The notes beneath the pieces were generated by a model that saw only the letters and a program-made list of their open reading frames with translations, made no database searches and was not told the origin of the DNA. A DNA stretch of 11,797 nucleotides from Actinomycetota bacterium. Its GTDB lineage: Bacteria; Actinomycetota; Thermoleophilia; Gaiellales; Gaiellaceae. The stretch covers positions 1 to 11,797 of the forward strand of contig JACCTQ010000105.1 in the NCBI GenBank assembly GCA_013812265.1. Reading direction: 5' to 3'. This document shows positions 4,825 to 11,762 of the stretch, one piece after another; positions within the stretch are counted from its first letter, which is position 1; the number at the start of each line of letters is the position of its first letter. A program made the position numbers and the translations under genes.

Positions 4825-6927
4825 TCAGGCCAGCTCGGAGGGATCCACGGCGGCAAACCGCCGCTCCACCTCGTCGTTCAGCGGCCCCTCGTAGCCGACG
4901 AGCTCGGCGGCGGCACACCTCGCTTGCTCGAGCAGCTCGCGATCGGCACGGAGACGCGTGAACCGGAGATCCGACACCCCCGCCTGGCGAGTTCCGAGCA
5001 GCTGGCCCTCGCCTCTGATCTCGAGATCGACCTCGGCGAGCTCGAAGCCGTCCGTGGTCTTCACCAGCGCCTCCAGCCGGGCGCGCGCGGAGTCGGTGAT
5101 CTCCTCTTTCGAGCGTGACACGAGCAGGCAGTACGACTGCTCGCTTCCTCTTCCCACCCGGCCGCGCAACTGATGTAGCTGGGCGAGCCCGAAGCGGTCG
5201 GCCTCCTGAACGATCATGATGGTCGCGTTCGGGACGTCTACGCCGACCTCGATCACGGTCGTGGCCACGAGCACGTCGAGCTCCCGAGCCTTGAACCGCG
5301 CCATCAGCTCGCGCCGCTCGGCGGGGCGGAGCTTCCCGTGCAGGCAGCCGACGCGGAAGGCCGCGAGCTCGGCCCGCTGCAACCGTTCCGCCTCCTGCTC
5401 GGCCGCTCGCGCTTCGCTCGTCTCCGACTCGGAGATGAGGGGGCAGACGACGTACGCCTGGCGGCCGTTCTCCAGGTGACGGCAGAGGCGTCGGTAGGCC
5501 TCCGCGCTTCGCTCCTCGGTCACCCAGCTGGTCACGATCGGCTTGCGGCCGACCGGTGGTCGCGCGATCTCCGTGATCGCGAGGTCGCCGTATACGGTGA
5601 GCGCCAACGTGCGCGGAATCGGCGTCGCGGTCATGTGCAGCATGTGCGGGGTCCGCGCCTCGGCGAGCGCACGCCGCTGATCGACGCCGAAGCGATGCTG
5701 CTCGTCGACGACGGCGACCGCGAGCTTCTTGAACTCGACCGCTTCCTGAATCAGAGCGTGCGTGCCGACCGCGATCTGCGCCTCGCCGGATGCGAGCGCC
5801 GAACGGGCGCCCGCATGCTCCTTCGCAGCGAGCGCGCTCGTCAGGAGCACCGGTCGCACGCCGAGCTCGCGACACGGCTCCTCGAGCGTCAGCAGGTGCT
5901 GCTCGGCGAGCGTCTCGGTCGGGGCCATCAACGCGCCCTGGTACCCGTTCTCGACGGCTCGGAGAAGCGCGTAGAGCGCGACCACGGTCTTGCCCGAGCC
6001 GACGTCACCCTGGAGCAGGCGCTGCATCGGTGTGGCTAGCCGGACATCCGCGTCGATCGCCCGCACAGCGGCCTCCTGATCGGAGGTCAGCCGAAATGGG
6101 AGTACGTCGCGATACTTCGCCACGAGGGCTCCTGGCGCGCCGAGCGCGGCCGCAACCGCGCCCTCGCGGGTCTTCGCGCGGCGGGCCAGGCCCAGTTGCA
6201 GCACGAGCAACTCGTCCCAAGCCAGCCGCCGGCGTGCGACCTCACCTTCGCCAAGCGATCTGGGACGGTGGAGAGCGGTCAGCGCATCGGCCACATCGGG
6301 CAAACCCTCGCGCTGCTTCAGGCTCGCGGGCAGCGGGTCGGGAACCCGCCGGGCCTCGGGCAGCACCTGGAGGACGAGCTCACGCAGCTTCTTGACGCTG
6401 ACGTCCTCGCTCGCCGCATAGACGGGCGCGAAGTCCGCTGTCTCGGACGCGCCCTCGAGATCGTACGAGCGAACCGCGAAGTCGTTCCGGCGCAGCTGGC
6501 CGCGAAGGCGTATGCGCGTGCCCGGTCGCAGCTTGTCCGCCAGCCACGCCTGGTTGAACCAGACGGCCGTGATCTCTCCACTCTCGTCGGCCACACGAGC
6601 CTGGACGATCGAGAGCCGCCGCGAGGGCCGCCTGACCGACGTCCGGCGAACCTCCCCTGCGATCGCGACCTCTTCGTCCCCCCACAGATCGGCGATGCGG
6701 CACTGACGGACGGCGGGCTCGTAACGGCGGGGCCGGTACAGAAGGAGGTCCTGGACGCTCTCGAGCCCGAGCTTGGCGAGCTTGCGCTTGAGACCGACGC
6801 TAACTCCGGGCAGACTGTCCACCGAGCGTGCCAGCGAGGCAGCGTTCGGGCTACCGGAGAGGGGCCGCCACCGCGCAGGGGGTTTCCCCCCCGCGAAGGA
6901 AGCCGAAAGAGGCGATGTTCCCTGCAC
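4825..6927 (-). CDS. recG: ATP-dependent DNA helicase RecG
   Basis: RecG is a branch-migrating helicase that regresses stalled replication forks and processes Holliday junctions. It is 700 residues from the GTG at 6927, near the usual size. It has a helix-hairpin/wedge start (LPGVSVGLKRKLAKLGL), an OB-fold wedge at about 77-164, Walker A GDVGSGKT (307-314), MAPTETLAEQH, the RecG-type DEQH box (408-411) followed by RFGV, the TATPIPRT motif, VATTVIEVGVDVPNA and QLRGRVGR (586-593). The start is uncertain. The frame is open to 7050, but that would overlap rpmB. GTG at 6927 retains LARSVDSLPGV; GTG at 6822 (665 residues) is the alternative and would leave a structured leader. Neither has a Shine-Dalgarno. 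In mycobacteria a dihydroxyacetone-kinase-like gene lies between rpmB and recG; it is absent here. Confidence 0.96.
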   Translation of the reverse strand: MQGTSPLSASFAGGKPPARWRPLSGSPNAASLARSVDSLPGVSVGLKRKLAKLGLESVQDLLLYRPRRYEPAVRQCRIADLWGDEEVAIAGEVRRTSVRRPSRRLSIVQARVADESGEITAVWFNQAWLADKLRPGTRIRLRGQLRRNDFAVRSYDLEGASETADFAPVYAASEDVSVKKLRELVLQVLPEARRVPDPLPASLKQREGLPDVADALTALHRPRSLGEGEVARRRLAWDELLVLQLGLARRAKTREGAVAAALGAPGALVAKYRDVLPFRLTSDQEAAVRAIDADVRLATPMQRLLQGDVGSGKTVVALYALLRAVENGYQGALMAPTETLAEQHLLTLEEPCRELGVRPVLLTSALAAKEHAGARSALASGEAQIAVGTHALIQEAVEFKKLAVAVVDEQHRFGVDQRRALAEARTPHMLHMTATPIPRTLALTVYGDLAITEIARPPVGRKPIVTSWVTEERSAEAYRRLCRHLENGRQAYVVCPLISESETSEARAAEQEAERLQRAELAAFRVGCLHGKLRPAERRELMARFKARELDVLVATTVIEVGVDVPNATIMIVQEADRFGLAQLHQLRGRVGRGSEQSYCLLVSRSKEEITDSARARLEALVKTTDGFELAEVDLEIRGEGQLLGTRQAGVSDLRFTRLRADRELLEQARCAAAELVGYEGPLNDEVERRFAAVDPSELA
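6872..6895 (-). other. GC-rich hairpin at the 5' end of recG
   Basis: On the minus strand a run of seven G pairs with CCCCC, a T (wobble) and CGCG around an AAA loop, with one bulged G, about 10 bp in all. The wobble pair only works in RNA from the minus strand. It lies within recG if the start is 6927, or in the leader if it is 6822. A smaller hairpin, CCCTG with CAGGG, is at 6920-6935. Confidence 0.4.
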
Positions 6928-6941
6928 GACCAGGGCTGCCG

Positions 6942-6947
6942 AGTATA
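6942..6947 (-). promoter_or_regulatory. Candidate -10 box (TATACT) of recG
   Basis: TATACT on the minus strand, in the 77-nt gap between rpmB and recG, lies 14 nt before the GTG at 6927. No clear -35. If used, transcription would start near 6935, giving a leader of about 8 nt (GTG 6927) or about 113 nt (GTG 6822). Confidence 0.4.
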
Positions 6948-7004
6948 GGAACCGGCCGTGACGACGAGCCGGCGCAGCGAGTCTGTTACTCGACGCTTTG
7001 TCGG

Positions 7005-7205
7005 TCAGCCTGCCGGCAAGGCCTTCTCGACCTTGCCGCCCTTGAGGCATCGCGTGCAGACGTAGGCACGGGTGGCCTTACCCGCCAGCAGGACGCGAAC
7101 GCGCTGGAGATTCGGGTTGAAGCGACGATTCGTCGCCGCCATCGAATGGCTCCGGCTGTGCCCGAAGGAGGGGGCTTTTCCGCACACGGCGCAGACCTTG
7201 GACAT
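7005..7205 (-). CDS. rpmB: 50S ribosomal protein L28
   Basis: This is a 66-residue basic ribosomal protein. Its start MSKVCAVCGK and the HSRSHSMAATNRRFNPNLQRVRV block are characteristic of L28. It is the zinc-binding (C+) type, with CAVC (Cys5, Cys8) and CTRC (Cys50, Cys53). The ATG at 7205 is preceded by CGCCGGCC rather than a Shine-Dalgarno, with a TAGACT box 8 nt upstream, so a leaderless or near-leaderless mRNA is likely. It lies between ribH and recG on the same strand, 48-77 nt from each, and probably has its own promoter. Confidence 0.96.
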   Translation of the reverse strand: MSKVCAVCGKAPSFGHSRSHSMAATNRRFNPNLQRVRVLLAGKATRAYVCTRCLKGGKVEKALPAG

Positions 7206-7213
7206 GGCCGGCG

Positions 7214-7219
7214 AGTCTA
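7214..7219 (-). promoter_or_regulatory. Candidate -10 box (TAGACT) of rpmB
   Basis: TAGACT on the minus strand ends 8 nt before the rpmB ATG, the spacing expected for a leaderless transcript. It is identical to the box before the SepIVA-like gene. No clear -35 is visible. Confidence 0.45.
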
Positions 7220-7252
7220 GCGGAAGGGTGCTGATGGTTGATCTGGCACTAG

Positions 7253-7270
7253 CACTAGCTTGGGCTAGTG
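7253..7270 (-). terminator. Weak hairpin at the end of ribH
   Basis: CACTAGC (7253-7259) pairs with GCTAGTG (7264-7270) around a 4-nt loop, over the ribH stop codon. A direct repeat of CACTAG at 7247-7258 allows a second register. There is no T-run, so termination at the end of the riboflavin operon is only a possibility. Confidence 0.25.
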
Positions 7271-7890
7271 GCGCCCGCGGTGGTGGGCGCCGACCGTAGC
7301 TGCCCGAAGACGTCTGCCATCTCCAGAGCGCTCCGCACCGCGTCGGCGGCGCGGTCGATACGCGCCTCGGCCTGCTCCCGGGTCTCGCACGTCAGAAGCC
7401 CGAACGAGACCGGAACGCCCGTGTCCAGGGCGGCAAGCTGCAGGCCGCTGGCCGCTTCACCAGCCACGTAGTCGAAATGAGGGGTCTCGCCCCGGATCAC
7501 GCAGCCCAGCGCGATCACGCAGGCATAGCGCCGCGTCTTGGCGAGCGCCATGGCGGCCAGCGGAAGCTCGAACGCTCCCGGAACCGGCATGACCGTGACG
7601 GAATCGGCGCTGACGCCCAGCCGGTCGAGCTCGTGCAGCGCAATGTCCAGCATGCGGCTCGTGATGTCCGCGTTGAACCGGCTGACGGTGACGCCCACGG
7701 GGCGCCCGTTTGCGTCCGGCGTCCCTTCGATCACCGCGTACTGGTCGGGAATGAACAGCTCGCCGCCGGCGTGCTCGGCCGTTTCTGACGCTACTGCGTC
7801 CTCATAGTTGCTGGCGGGCAGCGGCGTCCCCAGGTCCTCTCGAGCGGGCGGGTCGTGCAGCGGCTGAACCTCCTCGCCTCGCTCGCTCAT
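7255..7890 (-). CDS. ribH: 6,7-dimethyl-8-ribityllumazine synthase, N-terminally extended
   Basis: RibH condenses the ribitylamino-pyrimidine from RibD/phosphatase with dihydroxybutanone phosphate from RibB to give lumazine; family members form pentamers or 60-mer shells. The core begins at IEGTPDANGRPVGVTVSRFN (residue 54) and includes VPGAFELPLA (103-112), GCVIRGETPHFDYV (129-142, with catalytic His138) and PVSFGLLTCETREQAEAR. From the ATG at 7890, which overlaps the ribBA stop as ATGA, the protein has 211 residues against the usual 155 or so. The extra 50 N-terminal residues are acidic and proline-rich and look disordered. A GTG at 7734 would give the standard length and cannot be excluded, but the coupling to ribBA favours 7890. 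The usual GNKG-like stretch after the Arg-containing helix is not evident. Confidence 0.93.
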   Translation of the reverse strand: MSERGEEVQPLHDPPAREDLGTPLPASNYEDAVASETAEHAGGELFIPDQYAVIEGTPDANGRPVGVTVSRFNADITSRMLDIALHELDRLGVSADSVTVMPVPGAFELPLAAMALAKTRRYACVIALGCVIRGETPHFDYVAGEAASGLQLAALDTGVPVSFGLLTCETREQAEARIDRAADAVRSALEMADVFGQLRSAPTTAGATSPS

Positions 7891-9149
7891 TCCGGCTCGG
7901 GCTCCAGACGGAGATCCTGGTGGTGCAGCCTGTGACCGAATTTCGCTCGCTTCGTCTCGAGATAATGGCGGTTCTCGGCGTTCGGCGGCACCTCGATCGG
8001 GAGCTGCTCCACGACCGTGAGACCGAAGCCCTCGATGCCGGTGATCTTCTTGGGATTGTTCGTGAGAATGCGTATCGTCGACAGCCCGAGCTCCGCGAGT
8101 ATCTGGTTTCCGATCCCGTACTCTCGCATGTCGGCCGGTAGACCGAGCTCGAGATTCGCCTCGACCGTATCCAGCCCGCTCTCCTGAAGCTCGTAGGCCT
8201 TGAGCTTGTTGAGCAGCCCGATACCGCGGCCCTCCTGCGCCATGTACAGGAGCACGCCGCGCTCCTCCGCGCCGATTCGCTTCAGCGCCAGCTCGAGCTG
8301 CTCGCCGCAGTCGCAGCGGAGCGAGTGAAAGACGTCGCCCGTGAGGCACTCGGAGTGCACGCGGACGAGCACGTTGTCGGCCCCCGCGATCTCGCCGCGC
8401 ACGAGTGCCACGTGGTGCTTGCCCGTCAGCAGCTCGCGGAAGGCGACGGCCGTGAACTCGCCGTACTCGGTCGGAAGGCGTACGGACGTCTGCCGTTCCA
8501 CCAGCTTCTCCCTCCGGCGACGGTACTCGATGAGATCCGCCACCGTGACCAGCTTGAACCCGTGCTTCCGGCAGTACTGCACGAGGTCGGGCACGCGCGC
8601 CATGGTGCCGTCCTCGCGCATGACCTCGCAGACCACGCCGGCGGGAATCAGCCCCGCCAGGCGGGCGAGATCGACTGCCGCCTCCGTCTGTCCCGCTCGC
8701 TCCAGGACACCACCGGGACGGGCGCGCAAAGGGAATACGTGGCCGGGCTGGACGATTGCGTCAGGGCCCTTCCCGGGATCGATCGCCACCTGGATCGTGC
8801 GCGACCGGTCTGCGGCGGAGATTCCGGTGCTGATGCCCTCGCGCGCCTCGATCGAGACCGTGAAGGCCGTCCCGTAAGGCGTCTCGTTGTTCGTGGTCAT
8901 CGGCTTTAGGGCGAGCCGGTCGCACCGCTCGGCGGTCAGGCAAAGGCAGATGAGACCGCGCGCGTGCGTGGCCATGAAGTTGATCGCCTCCGGCGTCGCG
9001 AACTGCGCGGCGATCGTGAGGTCGCCCTCGTTCTCCCGGTCCGGAGCGTCGACGACGACGACGAACTTTCCCTGCCGGACGTCCTCGATCGCCTCCTCGA
9101 TCGTCGCGAAGGGGCGGTCGGGATCGACTGCGCTCAGATGTCGCTGCAC
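7887..9149 (-). CDS. ribBA: Bifunctional DHBP synthase / GTP cyclohydrolase II RibBA
   Basis: This 420-residue fusion catalyses both entry steps of riboflavin synthesis. The N-terminal RibB half (to about 210) turns ribulose-5-P into 3,4-dihydroxybutanone-4-P. It shows DRENEGDL (37-44), HARGLICL, NNETPYGTAFTVSIEA, GISAADR and HVFPLRARPGGVLERAGQTEAAVDL. The C-terminal RibA half opens GTP. It shows HSECLTGDVFHSLRCDCGEQL with zinc ligands Cys268, Cys279 and Cys281, then MAQEGRGIGLLNKLKAYELQ, REYGIGNQIL and LTNNPKKI. Both active sites look complete. The GTG at 9149 starts just ahead of the conserved FATIEEAIEDVRQGK. It has no Shine-Dalgarno, but TACGAT ends 6 nt upstream, so internal leaderless initiation is conceivable. 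The gene follows ribE by 31 nt and overlaps ribH by 4 nt. Confidence 0.97.
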   Translation of the reverse strand: MQRHLSAVDPDRPFATIEEAIEDVRQGKFVVVVDAPDRENEGDLTIAAQFATPEAINFMATHARGLICLCLTAERCDRLALKPMTTNNETPYGTAFTVSIEAREGISTGISAADRSRTIQVAIDPGKGPDAIVQPGHVFPLRARPGGVLERAGQTEAAVDLARLAGLIPAGVVCEVMREDGTMARVPDLVQYCRKHGFKLVTVADLIEYRRRREKLVERQTSVRLPTEYGEFTAVAFRELLTGKHHVALVRGEIAGADNVLVRVHSECLTGDVFHSLRCDCGEQLELALKRIGAEERGVLLYMAQEGRGIGLLNKLKAYELQESGLDTVEANLELGLPADMREYGIGNQILAELGLSTIRILTNNPKKITGIEGFGLTVVEQLPIEVPPNAENRHYLETKRAKFGHRLHHQDLRLEPEPE

Positions 9150-9180
9150 ACGCGGATCGTATCGCGGCTGGGAGCCCGTC

Positions 9181-9780
9181 TCAGAAGGACGCTTGTTGCG
9201 GCAGCAGCCGCTCGACGTACTTCGCGAGCACGTCCACCTCCAGGTTGGCCTCGTCGCCCGCAGCCAGCGCGCCGAGCGTGGTCCTGGCTAGCGTGTGAGG
9301 AACGAGAGCGACCGCGAACGCGTCGGACGCGAGCTCCGCGATCGTCAGCGAGACGCCCTCTACGGTGATCGAGCCTTTCTCGACGCAGTACCGGAGCACC
9401 TCGGCGGAAGCCTCGATCCATAGACGCGCTCCCTCGCCCTCGGGCTCGACCGAGCGCACGCGTCCGGTGCGGTCCACATGTCCTTGCACGTAATGGCCCC
9501 CGAGCGGCTCCCCGGCCCTTACGGCTGTCTCGAGATTCACGTGGGCGCCGGTCTCCAGCCGGCCCAAGGATGTTCGGCGCAGTGACTCCGGCACCGCGTC
9601 GAACGAGATGCGACCGTCCTCCACGGCCGTGGCCGTGAGGCAACAGCCGTTCACGGACACCGAGTCACCTACCGCGACCTTCCCAGCGGTCTCCGGCGCC
9701 TCGACCTCGATTGCCAGACCCCCGCCGGTCCTGCGCGCCGTCCGAACCTGCCCGCGCTCGCGAACGATGCCGGTGAACAC
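9181..9780 (-). CDS. ribE: Riboflavin synthase, alpha chain type
   Basis: This enzyme dismutates two lumazine molecules into riboflavin and the RibH pyrimidine substrate. It has 199 residues and two tandem lumazine-binding barrels. Barrel 1 starts MFTGIVRERG and has NGCCLTA (44-50) and DAVPESLRRTSLG. Barrel 2 has GGHYVQGHVDRTG (93-105), EGVSLTI and VPHTLARTTLG. The conserved MFTGIV start fixes the GTG at 9780, which comes 9 nt after the stop of the small upstream ORF. The gene is called ribE in E. coli-style and ribC in mycobacterial naming. Confidence 0.96.
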   Translation of the reverse strand: MFTGIVRERGQVRTARRTGGGLAIEVEAPETAGKVAVGDSVSVNGCCLTATAVEDGRISFDAVPESLRRTSLGRLETGAHVNLETAVRAGEPLGGHYVQGHVDRTGRVRSVEPEGEGARLWIEASAEVLRYCVEKGSITVEGVSLTIAELASDAFAVALVPHTLARTTLGALAAGDEANLEVDVLAKYVERLLPQQASF

Positions 9781-9789
9781 GGGGACAAG

Positions 9790-10044
9790 CTACATCCCGA
9801 GAGCGAGCGCCTCCAGGGTCTCCCGCACCGCCATCTCGAGCGAACCGCTCCTCCCACCGCTTCGGAGCTCAGCGGTCAGCTCGCCAACTGCCTCCGCCTG
9901 GCCGGTCTCGAGGCCGGCCGCCCCGATCGCCTCCAGCCCGCGCAGCAACTCCTCGTCGCCGACGTGGCGTGCGAGCCAGTGCGAGAGGAGTGTCACGATC
10001 CGGTCCTCGTCGCGCTGGATCCGGTCGGGAGCTCCTTCTCTCAC
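9790..10044 (-). CDS. Small unknown protein within the riboflavin operon
   Basis: This is an 84-residue ORF that I do not recognise. It starts with GTG at 10044, overlapping the ribD stop as GTGA, and ends 9 nt before ribE, so it fits the operon with no spare space. The sequence is acidic and mainly helical: RIVTLLSHWLARHVGDEELL, then a second helix through GLEAIGAAGLETGQAEAVGELTAEL in two parts, a Gly/Ser/Arg linker (61-68), and a final helix LEMAVRETLEALALG. It has no cysteines, no signal peptide and no membrane segment. Position and translational coupling support a real gene; competing frames here look like shadows. A role in riboflavin synthesis is only suggested by context. It could instead be a poorly conserved filler ORF. 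Confidence 0.7.
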   Translation of the reverse strand: MREGAPDRIQRDEDRIVTLLSHWLARHVGDEELLRGLEAIGAAGLETGQAEAVGELTAELRSGGRSGSLEMAVRETLEALALGM

Positions 10045-10991
10045 GGTTGGTGGATGTACGCGGTCAGAAGAACGTCCTCACCGATGCGGCGCGCGGTGAA
10101 ACGCCGTACGTCGACCGGCCCGGGAAAGGACGCGAGCAGAGTAGGCCCCTCGCCGGCCAGGCGAGGCGCGACGAATACGAGCAGCTTGTCCACGAGCCCG
10201 GCGCGGAGGAAGGAGCTGGCCAGCGTCGGGCCACCCTCGAGCAGCAGCGTTTGCACTCCGTCTCTCGCCAGCCCCCCCAGTTCGCTCTCGAGTCCCCCCG
10301 ACCGGAGCTCGAGCTCCGAGCCCTCGGGAAGCGGGCCGCGTCCGAAGGCGAGGCGCCGGGGCTGGCGGTCGAAGGCCACCTCACGAGCCGTGAGCGCCGG
10401 GTTGTCTGCGCGCACCGTCCCCATGCCCACCGCCACGGCATCGCTAGCCGCACGTAGCTCGTGCACGAACCGCCTGCTCGCTTCCCCGGACACCCAGCGC
10501 GAGCCCGGCACCGTAACCCGCCCGTCGAGCGTCGCGGCGACCTTGTAGGTGACGAGCGGGCGGCCGTGAGCGACCCACACGCGATAGCCCTCGTTCTGGA
10601 CGCGGGCGCGCCACTCCAGCTCTTCGTCGGCCGTCTCGACCGCAATCCCGGCCGCGCGAAGCCGGTCGAAGCCTCGACCGCTCGTCCGGGGATCTGGATC
10701 GCCTACCGCGGCGACCACACGCCCCACCCCGGCGGCCGCGAGCGCGTCGGCGCACGGCGGCGTCCGGCCGTGGTGGGCGCACGGCTCGAGCGTCACGTAC
10801 ATCGTCGCTCCGCGAGCACGCTCGCCTGCCGCCTGGAGCGCGACGACCTCGGCGTGCGGACCGCCCGGGCGCTCGTGCCATCCCTCCCCGACCGTCTCGC
10901 CGTCGCGAACGACGACGGCTCCGACAACCGGGTTCGGGCGCGTCGTCCCACGCCCCCGCTCGGCAAGCTCGAGGGCTCGCTCAAGACTCAC
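10041..10991 (-). CDS. ribD: Bifunctional deaminase/reductase RibD
   Basis: RibD deaminates the 2,5-diaminopyrimidine from RibA and then reduces its ribose side chain with NADPH. It is 316 residues. The N-terminal deaminase domain (to about 125) has TRPNPVVGAVVV (17-28), the zinc HAE (46-48) and PCAHHGRTPPC (70-80). The reductase domain has TYKVAATLDGR (148-158), SDAVAVGMGTVRADNPALT (183-201) and LLLEGGPTLASSFL (249-262). The GTG at 10991, one nt after the rpe stop, places the conserved LERALELAERG directly after the start; the frame is open to 11081 but that overlaps rpe. The reductase half is shorter than usual (whole protein about 360 in many species), mainly between VAFDRQPRRLAF and LLLEGGP. 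The stop overlaps the next ORF by 4 nt. Confidence 0.95.
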   Translation of the reverse strand: MSLERALELAERGRGTTRPNPVVGAVVVRDGETVGEGWHERPGGPHAEVVALQAAGERARGATMYVTLEPCAHHGRTPPCADALAAAGVGRVVAAVGDPDPRTSGRGFDRLRAAGIAVETADEELEWRARVQNEGYRVWVAHGRPLVTYKVAATLDGRVTVPGSRWVSGEASRRFVHELRAASDAVAVGMGTVRADNPALTAREVAFDRQPRRLAFGRGPLPEGSELELRSGGLESELGGLARDGVQTLLLEGGPTLASSFLRAGLVDKLLVFVAPRLAGEGPTLLASFPGPVDVRRFTARRIGEDVLLTAYIHQP

Positions 10992-10992
10992 G

Positions 10993-11670
10993 TCAAACGG
11001 CCGCCCGGGCCAAGCTCTCGTACGCGGAGCCTGGATCCGCAGCTCCGAAGATGCTCGTCCCTGCGACGAGCAGGTCCGCACCGGCCTCGCGAAGCTCGCG
11101 CACGTTGTCAGCGCCCACGCCCCCGTCGACTTGCACGTGGATTCCAGCCGGGAGCAGGCCGCGAAGCACGGCGACGCGCTCGAGCGCCGCGGGCATGAAC
11201 GCTTGGCCCGAATAGCCGGGCTCGATGCTCATGCAGAGCACGAGGTCCGCCCCGCGCACGGCCGGACCGACCACCTGGGGGCTCGTTTCGGGGTTGAAGG
11301 CCACACCCACCCCCAGCCCACGGCTACGCGCGTCCGCCATCGTCCGCTCGAGGTCAGAGCACGCCTCGAAGTGCACCGTGACGCTATCTCCGCCGGCCTC
11401 GGCGATAGCCCCGAAGTGCCGCTCCGGACTCATGGTCATCAGATGACAGTCGAGACGGCCGCCCGCCTCGTGCACGAGCGGAGAGATCCACTGCAGCACG
11501 ATCGGGCCGATCGTGATCGGCGGGACGAAGTGCCCGTCGCCGATGTCGAAGTGGAAGATGCGCGCCCCGGCGTCGAGAAGAGTCCGAACTTGGTCGCCGA
11601 GCCGCGAGAGGTCGGCGGCGTACAGCGACGGCTCGACTTCCTGTCCCCGCATCCAGTCGGTCCACGACAT
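10993..11670 (-). CDS. rpe: Ribulose-phosphate 3-epimerase
   Basis: Rpe interconverts D-ribulose-5-P and D-xylulose-5-P in the pentose phosphate pathway. It is 225 residues with a (beta/alpha)8 barrel pattern. Key residues are present: Ser15 in EPSLYAADL, His40 and Asp42 in HFDIGDGHFVP, His76 in LDCHLM, MSIEPGYSGQAFMP (147-160), Asp182 in VDGGV and AGTSIFG near the C-terminus. The usual methionine of the DVMDG motif is Gly44, and ILSADF reads LYAADL, so it is a divergent member; another sugar-phosphate 3-epimerase is possible. The ATG at 11670 has GGAG 6 nt upstream. It heads the riboflavin block, as Rv1408 does in M. tuberculosis, and supplies or consumes the RibB substrate ribulose-5-P. Confidence 0.9.
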   Translation of the reverse strand: MSWTDWMRGQEVEPSLYAADLSRLGDQVRTLLDAGARIFHFDIGDGHFVPPITIGPIVLQWISPLVHEAGGRLDCHLMTMSPERHFGAIAEAGGDSVTVHFEACSDLERTMADARSRGLGVGVAFNPETSPQVVGPAVRGADLVLCMSIEPGYSGQAFMPAALERVAVLRGLLPAGIHVQVDGGVGADNVRELREAGADLLVAGTSIFGAADPGSAYESLARAAV

Positions 11671-11676
11671 CTAGTG

Positions 11677-11680
11677 CTCC
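11677..11680 (-). promoter_or_regulatory. Ribosome-binding site of rpe
   Basis: GGAG on the minus strand, 6 nt before the rpe ATG, is one of the few clear Shine-Dalgarno sites on this strand. It marks rpe as a gene with a proper leader, in contrast to rpmF and rpmB. Confidence 0.5.
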
Positions 11681-11746
11681 GTCCCGGAAGTCGCTTGATG
11701 ATCCTGGCGCGCGAAAAGCAAGCCGGGGAAGGACGCAGGGAGCGCG

Positions 11747-11762
11747 CATGTGCGGGCACATG
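11747..11762. repeat. Interrupted palindrome upstream of the rpe-rib operon
   Basis: CATGTGC and GCACATG form a 7-bp perfect dyad around a GG centre, 76 bp before the rpe start. Its size fits a dimeric-repressor operator or a small hairpin. The rest of 11671-11797 holds no ORF I can defend, no convincing -10/-35 pair, and no FMN riboswitch conserved blocks. Confidence 0.35.

Noticed and set aside
4811..5875. 354-codon minus-strand ORF inside recG
   Set aside because: Arg/Ala-rich low-complexity translation opposite no motif; it is a frame shadow of recG, whose helicase motifs are intact.
6850..6950. Known small RNA (SRP, 6S, RNase P) between rpmB and recG
   Set aside because: Hairpins are present, but none of the conserved sequence cores of these RNAs can be found.
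6828..7220. 130-codon plus-strand ORF opposite rpmB and the recG start
   Set aside because: It lies opposite the well-supported rpmB gene and has no recognisable domain or ribosome-binding site.
7255..8349. 364-codon ORF extending ribH upstream
   Set aside because: Upstream of 7890 it runs out of frame through ribBA; the ATGA overlap at 7890 is the natural start.
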